Positions 54,746 through 61,756 of a stretch of 64,000 bases of DNA are shown piece by piece; position 1 is the first letter of the stretch, and every line of letters begins with the position of its first letter. A model generated the notes under the pieces. The model ran no database searches. It worked only from the letters and a program-made list of their open reading frames with translations, and was not told the origin of the DNA. The translations under genes were made by a program, and so were the position numbers. The stretch is from Siderastrea radians (Eukaryota > Cnidaria > Anthozoa > Scleractinia > Rhizangiidae): assembly GCA_964017195.1 (NCBI GenBank), contig OZ024887.1, positions 1,670,501-1,734,500 of the forward strand, written 5' to 3'.

Positions 54746-54793
54746 ATGGACTGCTTTTTCATTCAATATTATTCATCATTATTATACGTTTAA
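54746..54793 (+). pseudogene. Mini-exon unit 7 (15 codons, degenerate)
   Basis: YAG ends at 54733 and ATG is at 54746. It shares the start of unit 6 and then diverges to a short hydrophobic peptide without the CxxC. Confidence 0.5.
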
Positions 54794-54848
54794 AACATAA
54801 AGATCGTTTTTAGAAGACACTACTTGTTCTTTTTAGGTTCACATACAA

Positions 54849-54905
54849 ATGGATGCCTTGTTTTAAGTATTGGCTGATCTCGAGAATGAAATGATGTAAT
54901 GTTTG
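54849..54905 (+). pseudogene. Mini-exon unit 8 (degenerate)
   Basis: YAG (TTTTTAG) ends at 54836 and ATG is at 54849. The ATG frame stops after five codons. A neighbouring frame reads W-M-P-C-F-K-Y-W, a remnant of the motif. Confidence 0.45.
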
Positions 54906-54947
54906 ACTGCGAACTTTAAAAATGTATTTTTTCAGGTGCAAGACGAA

Positions 54948-55145
54948 ATGAAGAATTCTCCAAAGTGGCACCGTTTTCGTTGTTTGCCATGTGAATTGAA
55001 ATTTCAACGTAATTTTTCATTCTCAACAAAGATGTTAATTTTGAAACGCTTGTTGAAATTATGTTTTGGTTGTGAGCGTCCACTTCAATTGTCCTCCGCA
55101 GGTTCATTTACAGATGACCTCTTCCGTGAGTTGGCATCGCACTGA
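54948..55145 (+). CDS. Mini-exon unit 9: 65-aa WH-CxxC peptide
   Basis: YAG (TTTTTTCAG) ends at 54935 and ATG is at 54948. The motif W-H-R-F-R-C-L-P-C-E-L-K-F is very like unit 5. A basic helix and a second pair, C-F-G-C, follow. The frame runs through the acceptor of unit 10. Confidence 0.6.
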   Translation: MKNSPKWHRFRCLPCELKFQRNFSFSTKMLILKRLLKLCFGCERPLQLSSAGSFTDDLFRELASH

Positions 55146-55242
55146 ATGTTCCCATTGTTATGTCAAGTTTTTGCAAACTTTGAGACGCGCCAAGTTGCTG
55201 AGATTAAGAAAACATGATGTTAAGAAAAGTTTGTTTTATTAA
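55114..55242 (+). CDS. Mini-exon unit 10: 42-aa WH-CxxC peptide
   Basis: YAG (CTCCGCAG) ends at 55101 and ATG is at 55114. The motif is W-H-R-T-E-C-S-H-C-Y-V-K-F, followed by an Arg/Lys/Leu helix. Confidence 0.6.
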   Translation: MTSSVSWHRTECSHCYVKFLQTLRRAKLLRLRKHDVKKSLFY

Positions 55243-55250
55243 TTTTTCAG

Positions 55251-55544
55251 GTGCACCAACAAATAGAATTTGGCATATCTATTTGTATGTGTTCCCCGAA
55301 ACATATTTCTAAAGAAGCCAATTTTTGGAAAAAGTATGAAGGTATTATTCAAGGAGTGGGTATCAAAGGAATAGGAATTAGGAGTGTTTTAGAAAGGCGT
55401 GGATGGAGAGGTAAAAGAGTTGAGTGGGAAAAGTTGACTGGCTGTAAAATGTATGCCCAATGTAGATGTTGTAACTGTAGTGATAGGAATTGCGAGTGCA
55501 ACTGTTGTAACATTGTATTCAATTACAATAAAGTGTTGAAATGA
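55251..55544 (+). CDS. Mini-exon unit 11: last, Cys-rich exon (85 aa from the ATG at 55287)
   Basis: YAG (TTTTTCAG) ends at 55250, and ATA replaces ATG at 55263. The frame is open from the acceptor (V-H-Q-Q-I) to 55544, so a spliced product could use all 97 codons. The first ATG in frame is 55287. A Gly/Arg-rich middle is followed by a C-R-C-C-N-C...C-E-C-N-C-C cluster of nine cysteines. The W-H remnant is in another frame. AATAAA near the stop (about 55528) may end the transcription unit. Confidence 0.55.
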   Translation: MHQQIEFGISICMCSPKHISKEANFWKKYEGIIQGVGIKGIGIRSVLERRGWRGKRVEWEKLTGCKMYAQCRCCNCSDRNCECNCCNIVFNYNKVLK

Positions 55545-55718
55545 ATGTTTGTTTGTTGTTCTTTAACTAGTTCGAGTGGATGCCCCATCGTTGGGTTTCT
55601 CCGTGACAGTGTTATCCTGGGAAAAAACCCATACCTTATCCCACTAAAGCAGACATGGCTGAGGAGGCATGAATGTGTTTTAAATACTTTTTAATGACAA
55701 CAATAATAAAAAAAGAGT
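55545..55718. terminator. Convergent 3' space between accessory and late blocks
   Basis: Plus-strand accessory transcripts and minus-strand late transcripts end here. Polyadenylation-type AATAAA/TTTATT motifs lie at both edges. No frame is present. Confidence 0.45.
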
Positions 55719-56102
55719 TTACATTTTCAAACGTTTTTTGGCTTGCATTATTTTTTTGACAATGCGCTCCGTTAATGTTTTTCTACCGGGTAGACGGTCA
55801 ATGGCCTTGATCATTTTGGTGTCTGCTTTCCATTTGGCTTCCAAATTGTGTCCCGCTTTGCTGTAATCAATGTCGTGCTGCTTGGCAATCTTGTCCAATC
55901 GGTTGATGCCGGGATCTCCTCGTTTCAAACGTTTGGCCAAATGTGTACCGGGCCCCATGTGTTGATATCCAGGCCAATGAAATTCCATGCCTGTTTTGGC
56001 AAGCCATTTTTGAATATCAAATCCCCATCCTTTTTGACTTCTTTTTCGTTTGATTCCTTTTCGTCTGGTCGGTGGTTGGGCTTTTCTCTTTCTTGCTCCC
56101 AT
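55719..56102 (-). CDS. Virion protein with parvovirus-type phospholipase A2 domain, 127 aa
   Basis: After a basic N-terminus (residues 1-25) the product has P-G-Y-Q-H-M-G-P-G-T (44-53), the calcium-binding loop of PLA2. Then comes G-D-P-G-I-N-R-L-D-K-I-A (62-73) and the catalytic H76-D77 with Y80 (H-D-I-D-Y). This is the arrangement in parvovirus VP1 proteins, where the enzyme breaches the endosomal membrane during entry. The tail is Lys-rich. Here it is a separate, last gene of the late block, seven bases after its neighbour. Entry function is inferred from the family. Confidence 0.8.
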   Translation of the reverse strand: MGARKRKAQPPTRRKGIKRKRSQKGWGFDIQKWLAKTGMEFHWPGYQHMGPGTHLAKRLKRGDPGINRLDKIAKQHDIDYSKAGHNLEAKWKADTKMIKAIDRLPGRKTLTERIVKKIMQAKKRLKM

Positions 56103-56108
56103 GTTTTT

Positions 56109-56753
56109 TTAATCACTATCGTCGTAATCCAACTTGCGCCTCAACTTTTTGCCTTTGGCCCAATCTTCCCAATCTGGTAAGGGTTTCAACTTTTCAAGTT
56201 CTCTACTAGGTCCTTTGCCTTTGCCTCTGCCTTTGCCTTTGCCTTTACCCTTGCCTTTTCCAATGTTGTCAATGGATTCCAGCAAAGCTTTTCGTCTTTC
56301 CCGAATATCGGATAACCTTTTTTGAATGCCCTCCGCTTTTACTCTAACAGGAATTCGACTTGTTGAAGCAGCTTTGCCTTTTTTAGGCGGTGAAGCAATT
56401 GTGGGTTTGGGTGTTGAGGGGGTTCCTTTTATCATTTGCTTTAGCCATTGTTCAACAGGCCCTGTTACCAAATCGCCTTCTTCCTCGTCTTCACCAGGAA
56501 TCCCACCTTGACCACCGGGTCCAACTCCACCGGGAAATTGACGAATGCGTTTGGTAAGCTTCATCAGCTCTTGACTCAATGGTTTCGTTTTGGCATTGAT
56601 AATAGGTGGAGGTAACCCAGAATTCAACAACACGTGTTTTTCCGCGGCCAACTTGGCTGCTTTTGTCAACTGAGCATTTTCAGTCAATTCTCCCTTGTAG
56701 TATTGGATTAATTTATCCATTTCATTTTTAGGAATCATGTAGACTTCTTCCAT
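56109..56753 (-). CDS. Late-block protein of unknown function with Gly-Lys repeat, 214 aa
   Basis: The start is the ATG at 56753 (M-E-E-V-Y-M-I-P-K-N), overlapping the upstream gene by 19 bases. The N-terminal 80 residues are helical, with the V-Y-M-I-P...M-D-K-L-I start seen in other Polinton-type virion proteins. The middle is Gly/Pro/Glu-rich. Near residue 165 a G-K-G-K-G-K low-complexity run precedes an acidic end (D-Y-D-D-S-D). It is possibly a DNA- or scaffold-associated virion protein; this is inference. Confidence 0.6.
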   Translation of the reverse strand: MEEVYMIPKNEMDKLIQYYKGELTENAQLTKAAKLAAEKHVLLNSGLPPPIINAKTKPLSQELMKLTKRIRQFPGGVGPGGQGGIPGEDEEEGDLVTGPVEQWLKQMIKGTPSTPKPTIASPPKKGKAASTSRIPVRVKAEGIQKRLSDIRERRKALLESIDNIGKGKGKGKGKGRGKGKGPSRELEKLKPLPDWEDWAKGKKLRRKLDYDDSD

Positions 56754-56968
56754 CCCGGTAGTTCTCGGCACTTTGAACAAAGTTCTCCGTCTTCTATTTC
56801 ACGACAGCTTTCGCACAGTTGAGATACCAGAATGCACATGTATTCGCGATACAGCTCTTCATATTTATGTTTCCAATACCACGAATTCTCTTCCCATTTC
56901 GATGACTCCCGGTTCGCGTCTTGCAACAATTTCACCCAAGTAACTAGATTCATTTGGTACATTGGCAT
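56735..56968 (-). CDS. Small late protein with CxxC pairs, 77 aa
   Basis: The ATG at 56968 overlaps the upstream gene by 19 bases. A Trp/Tyr-rich helix (W-Y-W-K-H-K-Y-E-E-L-Y-R-E-Y) is followed by C-E-S-C and C-S-K-C pairs that could bind one zinc ion. Function unknown. Confidence 0.5.
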   Translation of the reverse strand: MPMYQMNLVTWVKLLQDANRESSKWEENSWYWKHKYEELYREYMCILVSQLCESCREIEDGELCSKCRELPGWKKST

Positions 56969-57267
56969 AGTACGTCGTTGAGACCCCGAAACAATCCGCT
57001 CCCTTGTTGACCTATCAATAACTCTCGTCGTCTTTTGACTGAATTTTTACGTCGTCCAACTTCTCTCAAGGTGCTTTTATGAGGTCGTAGTTTGGCCATG
57101 ATGGGTGGTGTGATGGGAATCTTGTTTTTCAGTAAGTTCAAAACCACCTCGCTCAAGGCGTTGATTTGATCTGCATTGGCATGTTTCAAAAGATCTTGAC
57201 GTTTCAAACGATTGGCTTCTTGTAATATGGACTTCAAAAATGGCAAGTGGCGCTTAACGCGTTTCAT
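56950..57267 (-). CDS. Conserved small Polinton-type late protein, 105 aa
   Basis: The start ATG at 57267 overlaps the preceding stop (ATGA). The pattern is N-A-L-S-E-V-V-L-N-L-L-K-N-K-I-P-I near residue 35, then L-R-P-H-K-S-T-L-R-E-V-G-R-R, a run of basic residues and Q-Q-G-S-G-L. It fits a short protein that recurs in Polinton/adintovirus late blocks of cnidarians. It is presumed to be a minor virion protein. No enzymatic motif is present. Confidence 0.6.
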   Translation of the reverse strand: MKRVKRHLPFLKSILQEANRLKRQDLLKHANADQINALSEVVLNLLKNKIPITPPIMAKLRPHKSTLREVGRRKNSVKRRRELLIGQQGSGLFRGLNDVLCQCTK

Positions 57268-57509
57268 CGTTTCCCACGCTTTCGGCGTTTGTAAAATTTG
57301 ACATTGTCAGTGATGCCTTTTAAAGCTTGGGATCCCAATTTGCCAAAGGCTGTGGCAAACGTAGGAGCCGGTCCGGCTAGAAACATGCTCATTCCCTCAG
57401 CAATTTTGTCCACTGTTCGGGGTTTGCGTCGAATCAGAGCACCACCTCTTTGTACCCTTCTTCCTTTTCTTCTTTTTCCTCTTTTTTGTTTGCCCCGTCG
57501 GACGACCAT
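57264..57509 (-). CDS. Small basic virion-type protein, 81 aa
   Basis: The ATG at 57509 lies in a perfect ACCATGG context. The product is Arg/Lys-rich at both ends (R-R-G-K-Q-K-R-G-K-R-R-K-G-R-R and F-Y-K-R-R-K-R-G-K-R) with an amphipathic middle (A-E-G-M-S-M-F-L-A-G-P-A). It resembles the small core or membrane-lytic peptides of adenovirus-like virions. The start lies inside the end of the two-TM gene in another frame. Confidence 0.55.
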   Translation of the reverse strand: MVVRRGKQKRGKRRKGRRVQRGGALIRRKPRTVDKIAEGMSMFLAGPAPTFATAFGKLGSQALKGITDNVKFYKRRKRGKR

Positions 57510-58141
57510 GGTGTAGAAAGTGGCAGTGGTGGATGGGAGCACTTTTTTTTATCCTTTTCCTCCCAATGACTTTTGGACATCAAGGGTCTAGATCGGCCGT
57601 CAACGTAGCATTGTCCGCTCACTGATCGATACCGATGTAAACGAAGATACTTCTGTACACAATATTTAGGCAAGGGGGGTGTAAAGTCGATGATAGTGTC
57701 ATCCAAGGTTTGCATCTTGACTAAAAACCCTTCCAAACCCTCTGGTGGCAAACCACGCACAAACGTACGCAACTCGATCAAAGTTTTGGCATAGGTGGTG
57801 AAGGCAAATCGACTCATCTCTTCTTTGAAACGATAGTTTTTGAAATCATTCCATCCTTTGACAACAGTTCCAACCGCAGCCAAACAAGTCACCAGTATGA
57901 CGTTTTCCAGAACGGGACCCACGATCGTTCCAATGGCCACCAGCAACAAGGCCAACCCGTTGAACAGAGCATTGCGACATTTGAAATGATTCAACATATT
58001 TTTGTAACACCACCATTGTTTGTGGTAGAAAGCATACAACGAGTCCATGCGTTGCAATAGTTCTGGTTCCAGTTTGGAGGCATTGTAAGTTGACTGTGGG
58101 TCGTTTACCAGAGACACTACAAGTTGCTCCTTGGAACTCAT
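57434..58141 (-). CDS. Two-TM, SLATT-like late protein, 235 aa
   Basis: The start is the ATG at 58141. After 55 residues of amphipathic helix come two closely spaced hydrophobic helices (about 58-77 and 79-95). Then follows K-G-W-N-D-F and a helical region F-A-F-T-T-Y-A-K-T-L-I-E-L-R. This layout resembles the SLATT fold of two-TM proteins known from bacterial defence and some viral proteins. The resemblance is by eye. The last 50 residues are low-complexity and overlap the next gene. It is probably a membrane protein. Its position within the late block argues for a virion or entry role. Confidence 0.55.
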   Translation of the reverse strand: MSSKEQLVVSLVNDPQSTYNASKLEPELLQRMDSLYAFYHKQWWCYKNMLNHFKCRNALFNGLALLLVAIGTIVGPVLENVILVTCLAAVGTVVKGWNDFKNYRFKEEMSRFAFTTYAKTLIELRTFVRGLPPEGLEGFLVKMQTLDDTIIDFTPPLPKYCVQKYLRLHRYRSVSGQCYVDGRSRPLMSKSHWEEKDKKKCSHPPLPLSTPWSSDGANKKEEKEEKEEGYKEVVL

Positions 58142-58149
58142 TTTGCTGT

Positions 58150-58512
58150 TCACGTCGAAAGTCGAGATGAATTGGTTTGCACCGAAGGACTACCGCCCTG
58201 TTTATAACTTGTCACTATACTATTGGTCATGGTGATGTTTTTGATTTCTCTCCCCTGTGCTAATTGTTCTTGGTCTTGCATTAACATCTGCAAACGGCGC
58301 TGTAAATCAGCCTGATTCAAATTTCTCGGGTGATACGATGGTGTTGAGTTTTGACTTCGGGGTGAAATTGGTGAAGAGTGCAACGGTCTTCTTGTCAAAC
58401 CTCCCCTTACGCGTGGTCCATGACCTCTCCGGGCTCCTGGTACTCTTGCACGAGGAGTACTGCTGCGACTTCGACTTTGACTCCTACTTCGACTTCGGTT
58501 GTTTCTATTCAC
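58150..58512 (-). CDS. Arg/Ser-rich continuation frame downstream of an in-frame TGA, about 120 aa
   Basis: This frame is in the same phase as the gene at 58534-58842 and is separated from it only by TGA at 58534-58536. It has no early ATG; only GTG at 58512 or a Met about 77 residues in. The start is an R-S-R-S-Q-S-R-S repeat, followed by Gln-rich helix L-Q-R-R-L-Q-M-L-M-Q-D-Q-E-Q. It is probably the C-terminal half of the upstream protein, either expressed by readthrough or cut off by a nonsense mutation. Confidence 0.5.
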   Translation of the reverse strand: MNRNNRSRSRSQSRSRSSTPRARVPGARRGHGPRVRGGLTRRPLHSSPISPRSQNSTPSYHPRNLNQADLQRRLQMLMQDQEQLAQGREIKNITMTNSIVTSYKQGGSPSVQTNSSRLST

Positions 58513-58533
58513 ACTCCCTACACCCGTCGCGTC

Positions 58534-58842
58534 TCACGATCCACCCGCCGAGGGTACACTTATGTGACTCGCAGGGGTTCGTGCACCACTACTTACTGGG
58601 GAATTAGACGCGCGACTCCCAATTCCAGTTGGTGCCAAAAGAGAATTAGGAGGGGGTAATGCATCCAAATAAGCTCTCATGTCAGCAATTCCCATGTTTG
58701 CAAAAGCTTGATCAATTGGGTATGTGCCTAATTGAAGTGTGTCAGGAGATACTTGATTAGAGACCAACGTGCCGACCCCCGCAGGTGATACGGCACCTTG
58801 AAAAGCTTGTCTACGACGTCGGGATCCATCATCAGACGACAT
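58534..58842 (-). CDS. Late-block protein of unknown function, N-terminal part, 102 aa
   Basis: The ATG at 58842 overlaps the preceding gene by 115 bases. The product is Ser/Pro/Ala-rich with a short helix (D-Q-A-F-A-N-M-G-I-A-D-M-R-A-Y-L-D-A-L). The frame ends in TGA and continues in phase for another 128 codons. No domain is recognised. The protein may be a minor capsid or scaffold component. Confidence 0.5.
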   Translation of the reverse strand: MSSDDGSRRRRQAFQGAVSPAGVGTLVSNQVSPDTLQLGTYPIDQAFANMGIADMRAYLDALPPPNSLLAPTGIGSRASNSPVSSGARTPASHISVPSAGGS

Positions 58843-59084
58843 GCCTCCTCTTGCAGAGTTTGTATCAATTCACGAAAATAAGTCTCGTTGTACTCTCTAA
58901 CAAGTTGTCGAATTTTTTGTCCTTTTCTCAAACGAGCTAATTTATATACCTCTCTCATCTTTTCAAAATCCATGTCCTCCATACTCATTCCATTGAGATG
59001 ATCCCCTATCAGTTTTTCAAAGCACATCCAGCCCAAGTCGGGGCTACCTTCTCGCAGTCTCTTACTTCTTCTCGGTGACTTCAT
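58728..59084 (-). CDS. Small late protein of unknown function, 118 aa
   Basis: The ATG at 59084 overlaps the end of the packaging ATPase gene by 23 bases. A basic start (P-R-R-S-K-R-L-R) precedes an all-helical protein with alternating charge (L-A-R-L-R-K-G-Q-K-I-R-Q-L-V). No motif identified. Its placement suggests co-expression with packaging and capsid genes. Confidence 0.5.
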   Translation of the reverse strand: MKSPRRSKRLREGSPDLGWMCFEKLIGDHLNGMSMEDMDFEKMREVYKLARLRKGQKIRQLVREYNETYFRELIQTLQEEACRLMMDPDVVDKLFKVPYHLRGSARWSLIKYLLTHFN

Positions 59085-59736
59085 TTGGTTGTTTGTGATA
59101 ACTCCTTGTCCAACCCTCTCCTTTTAACAGATTGCTCCACAACCTAAATTCATCCGACGAGGCCGGGTGCAAATCCAAAACCAAGTACCCAAAAGGGCGG
59201 GATGTTGCCATGTGAAAGGTTTCCAAACAGTCTTTCCAATCGGAGGGAAACGATTGCAACAAGACATTTCGTACACCCAATTGATCCCGGGGGTTTTTGA
59301 ATGCCACGATGTAATGAGCATTGCGGGAAATGCTTTTGGCATATTTCCCTACGGGAAACATGTCCTGACACAAATACAGCACTGTAATGTTTTGATGATG
59401 GGAATGTTTGGTGAAGAGATCCAAAACACGCTTGTCGCCACTTCCTTCATCCATTAAATCGTCTAACACCAAAACACCTCTTCCCTTTGGGAACCATTTC
59501 GCTAATTCCTGGTGGTCTGGAATCCCCTCGTGAAAAACAACACCTTCATCTTTCATGGGTCGAAACCCATCTTGCCATGCACCGTAGCAATAATGAACTT
59601 GAGATGGGGGTGTTTCAAACAAATCCGAGTTCTCCAAAAGGAGTTTTTGTGTAAACACGGTTTTACCACATCCCGAAGGTCCCACTACCAAAATGGAAGA
59701 AGGGGTGTGAAAACGAAATGGTTTGCACCTCTGCAT
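59062..59736 (-). CDS. A32/FtsK-HerA-type genome-packaging ATPase, 224 aa
   Basis: The Walker A motif G-P-S-G-C-G-K-T is at residues 19-26. The Walker B motif V-L-V-L-D-D is at 88-93. A conserved Gln follows strand V-L-Y-L-C at 124. Order, spacing and size match packaging ATPases of adintoviruses, Polintons and other double-jelly-roll dsDNA viruses, which pump DNA into preformed capsids. The start at 59736 is the first ATG, leaving a 46-base gap after the protease. The frame is intact. Confidence 0.9.
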   Translation of the reverse strand: MQRCKPFRFHTPSSILVVGPSGCGKTVFTQKLLLENSDLFETPPSQVHYCYGAWQDGFRPMKDEGVVFHEGIPDHQELAKWFPKGRGVLVLDDLMDEGSGDKRVLDLFTKHSHHQNITVLYLCQDMFPVGKYAKSISRNAHYIVAFKNPRDQLGVRNVLLQSFPSDWKDCLETFHMATSRPFGYLVLDLHPASSDEFRLWSNLLKGEGWTRSYHKQPNEVTEKK

Positions 59737-59782
59737 GATGACTCAAGAATGACTCAAGTTTTTTCACATTTCACTCTTTTAT

Positions 59783-60358
59783 TTAAGTAGTAATCATTTG
59801 ATCATGTGGTGATTGACAAGTTTGAAGAGGCGTGCAACAACACACTTTTTCCCACCCTTTTTCATCTTGATTAGTAATTAGCTCTTTGATCATTTGTCCT
59901 ACTTCGTGATCATTGTTTACTCTATCATAGGTTGAAAAATTGTTTGTAAAATCTTGCAAGTTCATGTCATGAGCGCGACACTTCAAATACATCAAGGCGT
60001 AATGTCCACAAGCTTTACTGTGAATTCCTTGAAGGGACCTTCCATTGCTCACCACGTACTTCCAATGTTTCATCACCCAATCTTTCAAGGGAGCGGCTTG
60101 ATGGTAAAAGTCCAAGGGTAGGGCGTAACTGTCCATCACTTCACACACATTTCCTTGAGTCCACAAAGCAATCCAGTGCTGACCGGGCTGGTCGTGAGGG
60201 TCTGTGTTCACAATATAACCCTGGGGTCTCGTCATGTCTTTGACGGGCGACTTGGGTAAACCATCACAGGGCACCACACCATAAAACTTTGGTTTCAACT
60301 TTGGGTCTTCTCTTGCCAAGTAAGTTAACTGTTGGTCGGTCAAGGCAACATGCTCCAT
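59783..60358 (-). CDS. Adenovirus-type cysteine maturation protease, 191 aa
   Basis: The catalytic set of the adenain/Ulp1 fold is complete: H61 (Q-H-W-I-A-L-W), D76 (V-M-D-S-Y), Q110 (S-L-Q-G) and C117 (K-A-C-G-H-Y-A-L-M-Y). Length and spacing match adenovirus protease and its Polinton relatives, which cleave capsid and core precursors during maturation. It starts five bases after the major capsid gene. No lesion is seen. Confidence 0.9.
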   Translation of the reverse strand: MEHVALTDQQLTYLAREDPKLKPKFYGVVPCDGLPKSPVKDMTRPQGYIVNTDPHDQPGQHWIALWTQGNVCEVMDSYALPLDFYHQAAPLKDWVMKHWKYVVSNGRSLQGIHSKACGHYALMYLKCRAHDMNLQDFTNNFSTYDRVNNDHEVGQMIKELITNQDEKGWEKVCCCTPLQTCQSPHDQMITT

Positions 60359-60363
60359 CTTTT

Positions 60364-61752
60364 TTAGTGTATGTAGATGTCGTACAGCACAGCTCCGTTC
60401 TTGTCGATCTCAATGAGATTCTCAAATTCTCCGTAGACGATTACAGTTATATTGCTGCCTGGTGCTGCTCGGAATTCGAGCTTCAGTTGAAGGTCTCCAC
60501 TTTGTCTGGGGTTGAGATTGGCACTGTCGGCACAACCACTGGCTACATTGTCAAACATGAACAGAGTGCATCCTTTGCCTTGCCCCCAGTCATCTTGTTC
60601 GACCATGTTTCCTTTCATTTTACACACAACACCACTGGCTAGCAGAAATCTAAAGTATCCCAACAGATCTTTGGAGGAGTTGTTGCCCACCAGCTGGAGG
60701 GTTTCATAGGGATATTCTTCCCCTTTCACAATCTGCTTGATGGAAGTCAACTGAAATTTCTGAAAGCAGAAGGGATCTCGGGTGACTGCTCCATTGAACG
60801 CACGGCTGTCCACTAGACCAACAATCATTCTGTCAGGCACTCGGTTTTGAAACAGGTTAGGTATGTCAAAGCGAGTCAGGGCCCCATCCATGCTGAAGGT
60901 TCTGATTTCACTACGAACAGTGGGATAAACAGCAACTTCACCGTCTTCCCTCTTGGCACTCAGATTCATGAAAACGGTTTCATTCAGCCTCAGTTGACAC
61001 ATGTGAAACCGAATTTTGATATCAGCTTCATTCAAACGCGCTGCCAAACCAACTCCATTCATGAAGAGATTGGGGCTATTGAAATGAAATTTCATTTTTA
61101 TTTCCACTCCAGGCACCAACACTTTGCCAGTGTGAAAGACTTCCAAATGCGGTTTGAAAACCAAAGATCTTGTCCTTCCTCCAGCATACTCAGCAGTTTC
61201 AGCAATCATGGCATCCAGAGTGTTTTTCTGATTCTGGGGCAAATCAGTGTAATGTTGATGAGGTCCTGTCTTGTTGGTGTTGTTGGCTGTCCACTCGGGG
61301 GGAGAATCCAATGCATTGTACCATCCACTTGGTCTCAAGATGGTTTTACCATCGGCTCGGTCAAAGTTGAGAAGAGATTCAAAGTAAGCCTTGTAGTGGT
61401 ACGTGTCCGATTGTGGGCTGATCAAAGTTCCATTCAAGTGCAAATCGATTTGTTTGATAATGGTGTGGGCCAAATTGTTGGCAGGCCACAATTTTTCAGC
61501 ATCAACCAAATTTCCCCCATCGTCTTTTTTCAATGCCAATTCCATGGTGAAGTAACTCCTTCCCAAATCGGTAAAACCATCCAACCCAGGAATGACAAAT
61601 TCCATGGGGTTAATGCCTGTCGTCGTTGGTTGAATGGTAACCATTCGATAGGCAACCGTACTGATGTCTGTTTTTGGAACCTTGAACAGATTGAGAGCAC
61701 CATTCGTCGTTCCCTCAGACATGTTGTGAGTCGCTATGGTATTTTCAGTCAT
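60364..61752 (-). CDS. Major capsid protein (double-jelly-roll, hexon-like), 462 aa
   Basis: Features of double-jelly-roll capsid proteins are present. Near residue 52 is F-V-I-P-G-L-D-G-F-T-D-L (first jelly-roll start). Around 95 is I-I-K-Q-I-D-L-H-L-N-G-T-L-I. A second set of strands follows mid-protein (F-R-F-L-L-A-S-G-V). The C-terminal strand is V-I-V-Y-G-E-F-E-N-L-I-E-I-D, a typical ending. Related animal proteins are often annotated as F54H12.2-like. Trimers of such proteins build the icosahedral shell. It lies between the small basic genes and the protease, as in other adintoviruses. Confidence 0.82.
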   Translation of the reverse strand: MTENTIATHNMSEGTTNGALNLFKVPKTDISTVAYRMVTIQPTTTGINPMEFVIPGLDGFTDLGRSYFTMELALKKDDGGNLVDAEKLWPANNLAHTIIKQIDLHLNGTLISPQSDTYHYKAYFESLLNFDRADGKTILRPSGWYNALDSPPEWTANNTNKTGPHQHYTDLPQNQKNTLDAMIAETAEYAGGRTRSLVFKPHLEVFHTGKVLVPGVEIKMKFHFNSPNLFMNGVGLAARLNEADIKIRFHMCQLRLNETVFMNLSAKREDGEVAVYPTVRSEIRTFSMDGALTRFDIPNLFQNRVPDRMIVGLVDSRAFNGAVTRDPFCFQKFQLTSIKQIVKGEEYPYETLQLVGNNSSKDLLGYFRFLLASGVVCKMKGNMVEQDDWGQGKGCTLFMFDNVASGCADSANLNPRQSGDLQLKLEFRAAPGSNITVIVYGEFENLIEIDKNGAVLYDIYIH

Positions 61753-61756
61753 TTTT

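Larger units (their letters stand above)
53761..55544 (+). repeat. Array of 11 diverged mini-exons with fixed YAG-12nt-ATG architecture
   Basis: Eleven units each start with a pyrimidine-rich tract and (T/C)AG, then exactly 12 bases, then ATG (ATA in unit 11). YAG ends at 53763, 53831, 53999, 54154, 54268, 54431, 54733, 54836, 54935, 55101 and 55250. The 12 bases translate as V-x-x-(E/Q) in frame with the ATG. Downstream, units encode short peptides with W-(H)-x-C-x2-C-x3-F/H, or decayed forms. TAG directly precedes units 1-4 and 8, so they cannot be read from upstream without splicing. A set of alternative 3' exons fed by one upstream donor is the simplest reading. Confidence 0.8.

Noticed and set aside
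53761..55544. CRISPR-like array
   Set aside because: Units are of unequal length, encode related peptides and share only a splice-acceptor/ATG signature. There are no uniform spacers, and the setting is a eukaryotic scaffold.
58257..58607. Plus-strand frame of 116 codons
   Set aside because: It is antisense to the Arg/Ser-rich late frame. Its openness follows from the repetitive Arg/Ser codons opposite.
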